Assembly: GCF_000090795.2 (NCBI RefSeq)
Contig: NW_003546269.1
Location: 379,302-443,301, forward strand
Length of the DNA stretch: 64,000 nt
Source of the DNA: Amphimedon queenslandica
Lineage: Eukaryota > Porifera > Demospongiae > Haplosclerida > Niphatidae
Direction of reading: 5' to 3'
In this document: positions 22,719 to 51,886 of the stretch, piece after piece
How positions within the stretch are numbered: position 1 is the first letter of the stretch
Layout: each line of letters starts with the position of its first letter
Program-made: the position numbers and the translations under genes
The notes under the pieces: generated by a model
Seen by the model: only the letters and a program-made list of their open reading frames with translations
Told to the model about the DNA's origin: nothing
The model's database searches: none

Positions 22719-23614
22719 AACTGGTATTATTGTATTTTCATAAAAAGCTATATAGATCTAATTATTATTATTTTTGGTGGTGTTATTTATTTTCATACTT
22801 ATTTATTTATTTTTTAATTTTCCCAGGTCTTCTATTGCAACATGTCATGTAAATTTTACACAATTAGAATTTTGACTTTAAAGTGTGTATACAGCATGCA
22901 TGTGCATGCATGCATGCATGACTGTCATCTCTGAAAGTACACACTATTGTTGACATAGAGCCCTCTTTTTGTTCCACTTTCATATCCACTGGCTCAAAAG
23001 CATACGTGTAAACACGAAGGGCTGCATGTATACGGAATGCGCGTGTTATTTAACTTCGGTTTAAGAATAATAATGGAGCCATATTGAAACTAAAAAGTGC
23101 AAATACTACAAGTGTCTCAGTTTCAATAGATTATAATGACATATTGTGGAGTCATTTTAATAATGAATGTAGATCTATATATAAGATCTAGATTTATTCC
23201 TAAAAGTTTCGTATCACATAAATTCACATTTATATGAAAGTTCTTAAATTGCACAAAAACTTTATAACTTGAATACTTGTCTATCGCATTAGCACTACCT
23301 TGAATTGTCCTGGCATTGTAGAGCTATAAGGATGTAACAGGTTCTACTAATTTAAATGTTATGGTGATATAGAAGCGTGTAGCCACATGGGATGTGGTTA
23401 TTTTTGTGGTACAGGATATGCTATGCTTTCAAGTTTCAATGATTGCTTGAAATAATAATTAGGATTGAGTGGGTAGTCCTTTCATTTATAAAGGTCTGCC
23501 AAATCTTCCCCTCTTATCTTTTTTGAGTAATATCACGTTAGGCCCTGTCTCCTACTGCTTCACACTACAGTCTCCTCTGGCATTCTCTTGTAGTCAAAAC
23601 TGGCGGAGCCCACT
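22719..23614. other. Intergenic region, no gene seen
   Basis: This AT-rich stretch has a short GCATGCAT-type microsatellite near 22895-22920 and no open frame with recognisable protein. The last ~100 bases before the ATG at 23615 are pyrimidine-rich and are the likely promoter and 5' UTR of the Roco-type gene. Confidence 0.5.
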
Positions 23615-26600
23615 ATGACTGATCCCGGGCCTAGTCGTAATAGGCAGTCGAGGGGATGCAGTCAAAGTATTTCTCGTTCTCAACGCCTAGTCGTCTCGGC
23701 CGGATCACATCATGGCGATCTATCAACGAGAGAGACGAGAATGCACAACAGTGCCATTGACGAGCCCTACATAAGGATTGATTATGGGCCTGGCTCCACC
23801 GGCTCGGCTATTGCTGTCGACAAAGAGATTCAGAAGAAGCTGGCGGATGCTTGCGTCCGAGGAGACATTGAAGTTATAGACAAACTTATAAGACTTGGAG
23901 CTAATCCCAACTACAGTAACCCCGAGGGGACTTTAAAGCCTTCTTTATACTACGCCAGTCGCTACGGCCATTATCATTTGCTGGTAAGACTCATAGAGAG
24001 ACACAATTGTAATGCTCACTACAAGACACCACGGGGTACCACTCTCCTTCATCTTGCCTGTCTACATGGCCATGATGACATTGTCAAGTATCTTACGGCA
24101 TCACCCGTCCATCTAAATCCCTCAGCAAAAAACCGATTAGGTAGCACCCCACTCCATCTCGCCTGCGTAGGAGGACACCCCCATATCGTCCAGTACCTTA
24201 TCGAGAACCTTCATTGTGATCCGAAATGTGTCGGAGAGCCTGATGATGAGACCCCACTTCACACGGCGTGCACTAAAGGCCACTTGGGTATCATGAAATA
24301 CCTCATTGAAGTTCAAAAATGCGACCCTTTCCATCCCACACGAGTGGGAGAGACTCCCCTTCATCTTGCCTCTCAACATGGCAGAAAAGAGATAGTGGAG
24401 TATCTTATCACTGAGCAGCATTGTGATCCTATGGTTATTGACATGAGAATGAACACTCCACTTCACTCAGCCGCTCAACAGAATCACGCCGGGATCGTGC
24501 GGTACCTGGTCATGGAGCAAGGCTGTAACCCTCACGCTAGAAATCAAGAGAATTGCACTCCGCTTCATCTTGCTTGTAGATATAGTAGGATTGATGTTGT
24601 CAAGGTGAGTAATTTAGAGTATTTTGATTGTTAATTAAATCAATAGTTTGTATAGTAACTGATTCATCAGAAAAGCATGAAAACTTAGCACTATTGCCAT
24701 CACAGAACAAAATAAAATTGTGCGATTGATTGTTCCATCATGTTGTTTTGTGTTTACACATGCATGCAAGCTTATGTCTTAGCATGTGAAAAGTATACTG
24801 CCTTTCTGATATTCTCTAAGCTAATTTGTACATGTTTTGTTTTTTTGCATAATGCATGTGATCATTGTGATGTGTGTACAAGTTAGCAGAACTCACACTG
24901 AAAGTTGTTTCACTGATTAGTTTATTAGCAGAACGACTACATGATGTTTTTATCCTATGCACGCAGGTCCTACTAGAAGAAGCCAAGATCTCCCCTTCTA
25001 TTTCTGGGCCCGATGGAAGAACACCAATACAAATGGCTTACGACCACGAGGTTGTGAAGCACCTCATTCGTCACGGAGCTAACCCGAAAGATGCACAGGT
25101 CTCTATATTTGACGGGATGGGGATACCACCCCAGCAGCTGGAGGACACCATAGTGCGAATACTGGTTGTCGGAGACCCTAACAGTGGGAAGAGTACTCTG
25201 GTTGAAGCTCTCAAGACCCCACCGACCAGAAACTTTATATTCAGGACACAAAAGAGCAGGATTACCGACGTAGAACCATACACTGCTGGGATCATACCAC
25301 ACGAGATTAAGAACAGCCCGGACTTTGGTCACATTCTGTTATTCGATTTCGCCGGTCACAGCGAGTATTACAGCAGCCACTCTGTCGTCATTGACAGCGT
25401 CTGTGTCTCCCCTCCAGTTTTTGTCGTCGTCGTCGATCTCTCAAAAGACGAAGAGCACATTAAGCTCAGGCTCCACTTCTGGATACAGTTCATCGAGAAT
25501 AACAGACCGACTTTCGTATCGAAGCCACACATTGTCGTTGTTGGGAGTCACGACGACATCCTTCAATCTCAGAGTGACTCGTCATACAAGCATCGCCTTA
25601 TCAACAGCATCGAGAAGTTTTCAAGGGAAATCATCGGAGCGACGACACTTCAGTTCAGCGGGTTCTACCATGTCAACTGCCAGAAGATGTCCACACAGAC
25701 TGAGCTAAGGAAAGTCCTCGTTAAAAGCTGCCAGTCGCTGAGGACGCACATACAAGACGACTCGCTCTGCCACGCTTTCAGCGTCTATTTATTCGCCATG
25801 TTTAGTGGGAGGGTGATGGTGACACTGAGAGAGATTGCTAACGTTGTCCGTCAGTCCGACTCTCCCTTTCCGATAGAGTATGAGAAACTGAGCAAACTCT
25901 GCGAGTCCCTCGGCTCGAAAGTAAACGTCATGTTTATACGAAACTCGGTCAACCTCCAGGAGAGTACCGTCATACTAGAAGTCAACATTCTCCTCTCAAA
26001 GATTCACGGGGTCATGTTTGCTCCTCAGGGCTTCAAAGAACACCGTCTTAAGTCGAGGAACGGGATCGTCACTTTCTCTCGTCTGAGGAAAGTTTTCGAC
26101 GATTTAGACCCGAGAGTGATTGCCCAATGCATGCAGAGGCTTGAGTTTTGTCAGGAAGTGCAGGACCAGTCGGTACTTGATCTGATAAGAGGACAACACG
26201 TTCAGCAGCAACTTGAGTCGCCTGATGATGAGGTGGAACATGACGGATTCGGTAAGCATGACCTCGAAACTTGATCTCTAATCTAATTTGTACTTGTTTC
26301 CGTTCTAGATGAGTATTATTTCTTCCCTTGTCTTATTGACAGTGAGCACCCACACAAGATTTGGTCTCATGACTCCATCAGAGGCTCAGAGTAAGTATAA
26401 ATAAAACTAAATGTCACTTCAAAAACTCTTCCCCCTCTCTCTCTCTCTTCCCTCAGATTTTCCTACTATACAGGCTGGTGCTTGCAAGTGAAAGAAGTAA
26501 GAAATATTCAGATTCCATGCACCCCTCCAACATAATGTAGAATCAATGATTTATGTTGTGTATGTACACTTGTTTTTTTCTGTCTTGCATACTATATTGG

Positions 26601-29548
26601 GAGGGGATTTTTCTATCATAAATGTTGCATGTGAGCTTCCTATGTCCTGCCATTTATACTGATAATGTAAACATTCACAGAGTGTCTGGAGTGTTTATAA
26701 GGTAAAAAGCTTTGCCTCTGTCTCTCTCTATTTCAGTCAGTCCATATCTATTGACTGCAAGTTGTACAAGTACATGTTTATCACCTAAAATGGCCCTTTA
26801 ATTCATATCATTGTTTGGCTGGCATTGTTGTTTAATGTACTTTATCTAATATCCACCCCATGGGATATAAATTTCATCCACCTTTCTCCTTTTTCATTTA
26901 CCTGTTAGAACATGCAGCTATTCCCTGCCAGATTCCTACATTCCCTCCTATTAAGACTTGCTTTTAATTTTGCTGCTGCTAGTAATGATGCTCCGAATCA
27001 AGGCCAGATACTGAACAGGGCCTGCAACCTCTGGAAGAATGGGATCCATTGGTTCAGCTACTGTGGGACTGAGAGCTATGTTGAGCTAAGAGAGGATTCA
27101 CAGGTTAACAACATGAACTCATGATAAATGATGCCACACTTGACTTGCTGATTATAATTGTTAATGGGGAAAGAATGGGCAAAACCTGATGCATATACAT
27201 GTAACTAAGAGTAGACACAATGTAACAGTGTTGTAACTTAGTCTCATGTTAAAGGAATGCTAGGGTGTCATGACTTCCACTGGTCATTATTATAATTTAA
27301 TATTCCGAATTGCATCACATGCATTCTATTAGCAAAGAGCTTTATGACACGTCTTACCACATCCTTATATGTCATCCACTGAAGTGGATAAAGAGAAGGA
27401 CTACATGTGCTTCCTTTAAGCCATGAGGATTATGAGAAACCATGCATGTGGAGAAAAGAGAGAGGGGGAAGAGAGAGAAAAAGAAAGAGCAGCAGAGAGA
27501 AAAAGAAATTGATAAACACACAGACAGATTATGTTTAATTACTTGTTCCATAATGAAACTGATATCATTTTTTGTATTATAGTCAATCCATTTGAGAGTA
27601 ACACTTCCCCATTGTGACCGTTTGTTTGTAATACAACAGCCGCCACAATTAATTATTACAACCATAATTCATGAAGACCGCATGCACATGTACTTAAATG
27701 TACTAGTTTGTAGTACATTCTTATGATAATTTTTTACTCATATATAGTCATAGTAGAGATGTGGTTACGTGATATCTGATGCAGTAGGAAATCATTATTG
27801 TGTTTGATGCACAGTCTACATAGCTGTGGTCTAGTGATAAGTAGATTATCTTTTCCTTACTCTATATTCTTCTCTACAGGTTCTAGTCCTTGTAATGAGG
27901 TGCCTTAGGGGAGCCGAGATTGACTGCATTAAACTAAGAGCCGCCGTCATTCGTAACATCCTCGAAACCAAATCAGTCTTCATTCCAAACATACCGGTCA
28001 ACGAAGGCCTCCTTGATCCAACTCAACTCTACGAGTACCCCATCGCCAGTATCAGACACGGCGTGGTACCTCTTTACGACATGTCCATGGTCCTTCATCC
28101 TTTACTCGATGTCAACTCGTCCACTTTCGACCGAAGCCACCGACACTGCATTACCCTAGACCGCCTCTTGTACTGGGATCCATACATGAACCTTGGCAGG
28201 GACATACTCAAAGAACTCTTCAACCCGGCTCAAGAGAACGTTGAGCTCTCTGATGATTTCATACTTGCGTATTCGAACAAGGTGCTAGACTGGGAGACTC
28301 TTGCATACAAGGTTTTTAAATTAGAGAAGGGGATGGTTGAAGATATCAAGCATAGGGCAAACTCAAGGTCGACTCTTCTTTGTCAAAGACTCCTCAACTC
28401 CATGATGGCATTCGAATTGATCACTTTTGGAAAACTGAGACAGATGTTGGACGGTTTCAGCGTCTTTGGAGGCAGAGACATTATTGTACGTAATAGAGAG
28501 AGAGAGAGAGGATCATGTAAAGAGAGAGGGAAAAAGAGAGGGGAAATAAAAGGGAGAGTTATACGACCTGGGAATCTGCACTTGGGGAGTCGGTATATCA
28601 TTATTATTATTGCTGTATAGAAGCTCCCAGAACTGTCTTTTGTGAGAAGTTGCTGGTTTGCTATTCCCTTGAGTTTTAAACTTGTTTGTGTTACTTGTCT
28701 CCTTTACTGAGTTAACGCAATGTTTTCCTTCTTGGCCTGTTGATAATAGCTTACTTTCCCAAAAAAATGTGTTTTGAAAATAAAAGCTCACATCAGAAGT
28801 ACACACAAACACACTTTCTGTATAGATGCATCTATTATCCTGTCACTGTATATAATAAAAGCTTTTTTGTTATTGTGACTATCGTGTGACAACGACTGTG
28901 TTATACTATTAGTCAGAGAAATGATCAACACAATGCATGTAGGCTGCTCTGTCTTAAGATAGGTTGCTTTGTTGCGCTGAAAAGTTTCTTTTTGATACGG
29001 CCAAGTTATGTTATTGTTACCATTTGACCCTTGACAGTCTGATACATGTAGTTTGATTATTTTATTAGTATTATTTATATTGTGGATTCTTCTGTCAATT
29101 AGTTACACATAGTCACTTGTATTTTTTTTTAAATAAATTTTTAATGGCCTCATTAGAAGTGATTTGCCTTATGTGTCCATTACGTAAAGAGGGTAATACA
29201 GAGGGAGAGAGACAGAGAGACGTCTATTGATCTGCTATTTTGCCGAGTCATTTTGAAAGTAAACATCATTCCTTGTGATAGCAAGAACCGATAACAAATT
29301 TACCTTCAGCTAATTATTATTAGTATTGTAACTGCAAGTGTTGCTACCTGCCAAATAATAGTAATAATATCTGTAATATTATTACTATTATATTCATCTC
29401 TATTTCACATCTGGGCCATTTTGGGGTTATTTTCTTTTGATGTTTGAGTGACAGAGAGTGAGTGTATGTGCATTTATGTAAAATAGTGTCTTGTTATTAT
29501 TTTTTTGTTTCTTTTTATTGATAGGAATTATCAAGGAGAAAATGGTGA
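23615..29548 (+). CDS. Ankyrin-Roc GTPase-COR-Death domain protein (DAPK-like architecture without kinase)
   Basis: Seven exons (23615-24604, 24967-26251, 26309-26390, 26457-26496, 26909-27103, 27880-28485, 29525-29548) join in phase to 1073 residues. After a Ser/Arg-rich leader come about eight ankyrin repeats (TPLHLAC signatures, residues ~70-385), one split by the first intron. A Roc GTPase follows: P-loop GDPNSGKST, switch DFAGH, and VVVGSHDD in place of the base-specificity motif. The next ~350 residues have COR-like position and length. The final ~90 residues (LSDDFILAYSNKVLDWETLAYKV...) fit a Death domain, and the last exon encodes only ELSRRKW. The order ankyrin-Roc-COR-Death is that of DAPK1 lacking the N-terminal kinase. 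A role in cell-death or stress signalling is inference. Confidence 0.82.
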
Positions 29549-30994
29549 ACCGAAATCACAAAAAAGATTTATAGTTTTTAGAAGCGACTTTTATTGACTT
29601 TTTAACTGCATTATATTGAATTGTGTGTCTTTCAAAATATATATTTTGTGTCTTTATGTATCATTTTGTGTTCTCCTTTTTTTACTTTCTTTCAATTGTT
29701 TTCTTTCTTTCTCTTTCTCTCTCTCTCTCCATTTTCTTTCTCTTAATATCCCTCTATTACTTCCACATTGTACATTTGCATGGTTATTATCATTTCAATA
29801 AAAATATGTATATTAATATTATATTATATATACAGTTAACCAAACTACCAATAAAATATATAGCCTGCGCTTTAATGCATACACAACTTATACCTTTACC
29901 AATAACAGATTCAGAACTCTTCATTACTTTGACAATGCAATTGGGTAAAGCCCCCCTAATAGTTAAGATAGGGGCAAATTCCTAATTAATGATGTCAGTG
30001 AGCCTACATGTACATGCAGCAAAAGATTGATGGTTTATACAGTGCAAAGTCTATGAGTTTAGTGTTGGTAGAAGCTGTACAAGCTCATTAAAGAGCATCC
30101 TATATCAGGAGCATGCGTGTATGCAACATACTAAGAGCTTCTTCCTTTATGGGAAAATCCAAACAGTTCATAATGGATTCTGACCCAAATCTTTCCTTTT
30201 ATGGTAGCAAAGCGAGTAGACTAAATGTAGTGCCTTTGTGTATGCGGCTTTCAGTTATTATAATAACCATTACCATTAAGAAATACACACAAACACAATG
30301 ATTATGCATGCAACCAGAGTCTAAACTATACAACTCCAAAATATAACAAAGCCGCTGAGCATGTCTTTATATGGTAATCCCGGGTTGAAGTAGACAAAAT
30401 TATGAGAAATGACAGTTTTTGTTTTGTCATGAGATCACGAGAGCATGTGTGTGTGTGTGAGTTCGTGTGTTACATGTATGTCAAGTCAGTAATGTGAAGT
30501 GATGTGATAAGAGCTAATTTGATTTCAGTGTTTAATAACTTCCAAATTTTGAGACATATAGTTGGAGGATTATAAGTGCTCGAGGAATGTTTTATCAGAG
30601 AAATGCCGTGACCTCTGAATGAGATAATATTAGGATATCAGACACTAACACGTGACATAATCATAATTGGATTTATATATTGAGTTTTACTGGGTGTCAC
30701 GTAAGTCTATAGTCAACAGAAAATGGCTACAAAAAGACCCTATCTCTCTATATGTGATATAATCATGATTGAATTTATTATATTGACTTTTCGTGGGTCT
30801 AAGTAGAGATAACGAAAGTCTATAGTCCAAGCAAAGTGGCTACAAAAAGACCCTATCTTTCTGATACTATCAGTTATCATTCCCCCAATCTTAATGTATA
30901 GAAAGTTTGAGTTGATTCCGAGAAATTATCTTCTTTAAAAATATCTTCATTCCTACCAAAACTAATCGTGTTCATTATTGATAATAATAATAAT

Positions 30995-31026
<32 letters not shown>

Positions 31027-31099
31027 ATGCTAAATCTGCACAGTTGTATTATAGTACATGTACATGGTCTAAAGTCACTATGAGCAGCTCTCTCTCCCT
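29549..31099. other. Intergenic region with microsatellites and a diverged tandem duplication
   Basis: This lies between two convergent genes. It holds a pyrimidine tract (29690-29760), an (ATA/AAT)n run near 30981-31028, and two ~125-base diverged direct copies (about 30640-30750 and 30755-30865), each ending in GGCTACAAAAAGACCCTATC. A relic of the ~186-base family (GTATAGAAAGTTTGAGTTGA) is at about 30897. No gene is seen. Confidence 0.5.
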
Positions 31100-33192
31100 C
31101 TAGATTTTAATTTTGTTCGGATTAGCCTCTATGAGTTTGAACCAATGTCCACAGTGGCAGCGCTTGGCGTCTCCTTTGGGAAGAGTCATCCACTTGATGT
31201 GTGTAGCATCCTTTTCGCCTAAAAAGGAATAAGCCAAGACTAGTCGGATGTATATGCACAATTGCACACGTATACATGTACCATGTACATGTACATATAC
31301 TCTAATCACATTATAATTGCAAGTCAAAACAATCACTTAGTCGAGACAAATTTTTAAGGACATCACTACACAAGGCGTACAAAAATGGACATCAACAAAT
31401 ACAAACTAGGCACCATAAAAGAGAAGCAGCATAACAAGCAAAATGTATACATCCTGTTCCTTGTAACACACACATGGTGTATGTACATGCATTAATGAGT
31501 GTGTACAGTGTGTGTGTGCTATAATTAGACGCTTGAAGAAATTAGAGTAGGGGAAATTCCTATAGATATGTCACCAGAGGGATGAGCACAAAACAGCTGA
31601 AGGAGGGAAAGGGTACGAAAGGCGAAACATTCACACAAACAATAATTGAATCAATTGTATGACAAACAAAAACAACAGGGTACGTAACGGCTCAGTTTCA
31701 GCTTGTGTGAATAAACAAGACGCTTTGTGTACATGTATAGTGGAGGCTCTGTATAATGGACACTTAGGGACAAGAAAGTTTATTATGAAGAAGTGTCCCT
31801 GAAAGGAAGGTTATTTTATACCGTAATTAGTACACTAGATGCTGTCTGTTAAATGGAGGTGTATGCTATGTCCATGTATATAGGCAGAGCCTGAAACAAT
31901 AGGAAACATGAAGGGATTTTGGCCCAGATTTCTGAGTAACTTCAAAAATTCGTAAAAAAATTATTTTTATTGGAATCAGCTCAAATTTTCTACACAACAT
32001 AAGAACATGTATATGTATCAGAAAAAAATATAAAAATGGAGAATTCTCTCCTAGCCATCTTTTGGCGAAATTTGGCGAAAGACCCAGTACTACTATGGTA
32101 CACTGACGATTTACTGACAAGAAGCTGCATGAGCACTATGCCAAAATCTTTGTTCAAGTAATGTCATAACATAAGGTTTAAAGATTGTTTGAGTGTAATT
32201 TCAGGCTATCATTAAACTGGGAGGTTATACTATAGTAGAAGGACTTACAGACACAACCAACAATCCTTTCTCCTAGTAAGGAGGGGACAAGAGTAGGACG
32301 CTCCTTAGTGCCCCGAGGACCTCTGTTTATATTTAGATTAAATGGATCCTGAGAGAGAGAGAGAGAAAGAGAGAGAAATGAACACATAAAAAAGAGAATT
32401 AAAAGAAACGAGATAAATTAATGTATACAAACAGTAATAAAAAGAACGGGAAATAGACGGAACATAAGATAACCATAGAAGACCTTATCAAGGAGCAAAC
32501 AACATAATAAAAAGTACCACACACAAACAACCTTGACAATAGCACCCAATTACATGTACATAAACAAATCTAATCCAACAAATTGAATAAGGAAGCATAA
32601 CATAAAAACAATAAGCTTTTGGAACCAAGTCACATGTGCAGCACTTGGAGATTCTCAAAACAAAACAGACTCCATCTTTGACAAATTGAGCGGGTGTCTA
32701 TTGCCACATAAACATGCTTTAATTGGGAGACGGTCGCAGAAAAGGGAAATTATAAATTATGTAGGCAAGCTGAGTCATGATGAAAGGGGGAAAACCCGTC
32801 ACTTAATATTACGAGCATACACACATACACATCGCTAATTCGTTGTACATGCATACATGTACATGTACACATGTATGTGTTTACTTACCTCAACTCCGTC
32901 CATCAGGGCATCAATCTCCTTCTTCTCAATACCATACGAGTGCTCGGAATCAGTGACAATATTACCCTCTGGAAGGATTGAGAGAGACAAAAAATAAATG
33001 TTAGTAAAATAAACATTTGTGGTGCGCGTTAATTAGAAACACAACAAAACGCCAGATGATGTGAGGTTCACCTCTGTGTCCTGGGGGAGAATCAGAACTG
33101 GATTTCCTGCAATAAGCGAGGGAGATGCTGCGCCTCCAGTAAGGCGATGAAAGAAGGCTCCTTCCTACTGCAAACCTTGCGAGAGAGGCCAT
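31100..33192 (-). CDS. COX5B: Cytochrome c oxidase subunit 5B (nuclear-encoded, mitochondrial)
   Basis: Four exons (33072-33192, 32889-32968, 32249-32348, 31100-31218) join in phase to 139 residues. The N terminus MASLARFAVGRSLLSSPYWRR is a typical mitochondrial presequence. The mature part has GTKERPTLVPSLLGERIVGCVC and then KGDAKRCHCGHWFKL, the Zn-binding fold of COX5B: CVC supplies one ligand pair and CHC the other, with the shorter spacing seen in several invertebrates. The subunit sits on the matrix side of complex IV and is needed for assembly. The gene is divergent from a HADHA-derived sequence across 76 bases. Intron 3 contains a copy of the ~186-base repeat. Confidence 0.93.
31915..32105. 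repeat. Single copy of the ~186-base repeat in a COX5B intron
   Basis: The unit carries TTTGGCCCAGATTT, GGAATCAGCTC, ACATAAGAACATG and GGAGAATTCTCTCCTAG. The palindrome at its end is broken (CCCAGTACTACTATGGTACA). Confidence 0.75.
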
Positions 33193-33268
33193 TTTGAATC
33201 GATATCACGTGACAAAAGTTATTAAAATTTTCTGAATTTTAAAAACCACTTAACCACGTGCTTCCATT
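33193..33268. promoter_or_regulatory. 76-base bidirectional promoter with two CACGTG boxes
   Basis: CACGTG occurs at 33206-33211 and 33255-33260 between the COX5B start and the duplicated HADHA-type first exon. The true HADHA start also has CACGTG 18 bases upstream of its ATG (35472-35477). E-boxes of this type bind bHLH-ZIP factors; binding here is inference. Confidence 0.45.
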
Positions 33269-34651
33269 ATGCCAAACTTGATTAGTCTCTTTAGTAGGCT
33301 ATCAAGAGTCTATGCAGGTAATTTTAGTCTTATTTAAGAAGTGTTTATGCTATTTCTTTTAGTGCCTACCTCCTGGTTGAGACAGAGTTCAGAAAGTGCT
33401 CTAGGTAAGTTTGCGTTGGCGTGGCTATGATTGATGTGGGTGTGGCCAGCCATAATAATTAATAGAACAATTTTTGCGTATTTTCAAAGATATTTAAGAT
33501 ACGTGAAAAATTTTTGTCCTTAAGGTAATCTTTTTGATACATCTGTTTCTATGCAAGATTTGCTGTGGCTTGCAAGAAATTTGAGATATTGCTCATGATC
33601 CTTATATATGGTCATAATTATGATAATATTTGTTTAATATAGTATCTAGTAAACAGGATGGAGTACAAATGCAGAATAATTTAACTATTTTCGCACTTGG
33701 TCAGAGATGCAGTGAGGTAAAAGAATTAACCGAGATTCACTTATTCATTTACACAAAAATAATAATATTAATAATGGTAGCACAACCAAAGAAATGCTAG
33801 CACAAAGCCTGCTTCTTCATGTGTCAATTTCCTTCTCAACTCATCTGGTTAGTTGCTATGATGTCACATGTTTGTCATTACTTACCCCTGTGTATGACAC
33901 ATACACATATTTATTGTAATATTACATTATTTTTCATTTATAATACTGTATAAGTGAAGGGTATAGCCCCTGTGGTACTTTTCTGAGCTGGTTACTGTCA
34001 TTACATGTGACTATTATGTTCCTGCTACTCATTGTTTTTTTGGTCAGAGTTCAATTTCTATTTCTCTCTGGGTTCAGTCATTTGGTTTCATGACTCACAA
34101 TGAGTCTGGACATACAGTTCATCTTAAACACACAAAACATTGAAATTAAATTATTTACAAGTCTGGTTACTGTCATTACATGTGACTATTATGTTCCTGC
34201 TACTCATTGTTTTTTTTTGGTCAGAGTTCAATGTCTATTTCTCTCTGGGTTCAGTCATTTGGTTTCATGACTCACAATGAGTCTGGACATACAGTTCATC
34301 TTAAACACACAAAACATTGAAATTAAATTATTTACAAAGTTTATCATAACAATCTGGCTAATTGAGAACTTGAATGACATGTAGCAATTCTGCCAATTCA
34401 TCCTGTAGGTCTCTGTAATGGAAGACACTATGAATCAGTGCTCACAAGTCAAGAGGACTTTACTATTTATGCCGGGAGGGGAAAGTAAAGAAGAGAGAGA
34501 GAGAGGAAAGAATGATCTTTTTAAATTTATCTCGAAATTTATTGATAGGTGGAGAAGGGGCAGGTGGAAAGTTAGGAACAGAAGCTTGAAAAGATCAAAA
34601 TATAAAGTTCCTTTAAATCCTCACAGACTCTATAGAGATTCAAAATGCTAG
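33269..34651 (+). pseudogene. Partial duplicate of HADHA exons 1-4, decayed or re-used
   Basis: Exons 33269-33317 (49 b), 33363-33404 (42 b) and 33643-33716 (74 b), then a fourth from 34409, mirror HADHA exons 1-4 (49, 48, 74, 42 b) with identical phases. MPNLISLFSRLSRVYA parallels MANIVKLVSRLPKAYT of HADHA; exon 3 (KQDGVQMQNNLTIFALGQ) aligns weakly with the HADHA segment (RKHIRCEIKNNVAVVKLDQ). From exon 4 on similarity ends, but the frame stays open to a TAG at 34649-34651, giving a basic tail (RWRRGRWKVRNRSLKRSKYK). It may be a dead fragment or a new small mitochondrial protein using a copied presequence. All frames are open, so inactivity is not proven. Confidence 0.6.
33988..34338. repeat. 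Two-copy ~176-base tandem duplication
   Basis: Two nearly identical copies begin CTGGTTACTGTCATTACATG at about 33988 and 34163 and end in GAAATTAAATTATTTACAA. They differ by a few bases and a T-run length, so the duplication is recent. It lies in the intron of the HADHA duplicate. Confidence 0.9.
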
Positions 34652-35494
34652 AAAAAAACACTATTATAATAATTATTTAGCAGGTGATGTCATAGATCAA
34701 CTAATTTTTGCTAATTAATAATATTTATTATTAGTTTTTATTACCGCGAATATTAGCAGCCGCGAATATCCCTTTTCCTTACACAATGAAATTCGTAAAG
34801 ATTAGTCCTTTGGACAACTTTTTGAATTATTTATGTTGTCATGGAAATCACTCAAATCAGGTGCATTTTTGGACGCCACACCTCTTGACCACGCCCAACC
34901 AGCCATTTTGATCGTTCTTCATAGAGTATCTTTGTGCCTCTCAAGAGCTCTCAGTAGACCTGCAAATTCTATTCCATTCACTTAAAAGTGCTCCAAAGCA
35001 CCTAAACTGCTTGCACCTACATAGATTTTAGCTGCTGCATTTACTACAACCAGTTTCATTGCTTTTACAAACTCCATTAGTCTGTTAGATTTCATTCAAT
35101 CAATGACTCAACCAATATCATTAACGAATAGTCAACTTTTTGCAAAAAAAGTGTTGAATAGCAATTACATCAAAGTGCCGACGAAGCATTCTTTCACTTT
35201 TTCTATTGTTTCCTATGGCTTCTATTTTACCACTAATATTATTCATTATTCAATACCAATTGGCAATTTCTGCCAAGAAGGTGTGGTTTCCTGTAAAACG
35301 CGTACGCACGTGTTTATAATTTACCCTAAAAGAGGCGTGGTAATTGCTTTTTAAATTAATTGTTATTACCTTGTTGTAGTACAGTTCTACAACAAATTGT
35401 CAGGATGCAAAGAGATATAACCCGACCTACTGTAATTGAATTTTAACACATGCGCTCGCTCATGCTCAAGTCACGTGAATGACGTGATACAAGT
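34652..35494. other. Intergenic region upstream of HADHA
   Basis: AT-rich, with a short paired CCGCGAATAT motif near 34744 and 34760. A CACGTG box is at 35472-35477, immediately upstream of the HADHA ATG. I see no gene; an 83-residue open frame at 35103-35354 has no recognisable features. Confidence 0.45.
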
Positions 35495-51662
<16,168 letters not shown>

Positions 51663-51886
51663 AGCATTGTGTGGAACTATTAACTGTCATTAAAATAATA
51701 ATAGCATAAATTATTAAGAGTATAATAGTAACAATTATTTTGTGATTCATTTCATCAATCAGTGTGACATTTAACTTGATAAAAATAAAAATTAATTCTT
51801 GTAAGCAAACTGCAAAAAATAGGTGGGAAAGTTGGGTGGCAATTTGATTATCTCGCCTCATCTTCTTGCCACCTCTTTGAATTATA

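Noticed and set aside
30420-30480. TG/GT repeat and scattered TGTACATG runs as regulatory arrays
   Set aside because: Short microsatellites of this kind are spread through most introns from 30 to 48 kb with no fixed relation to genes.
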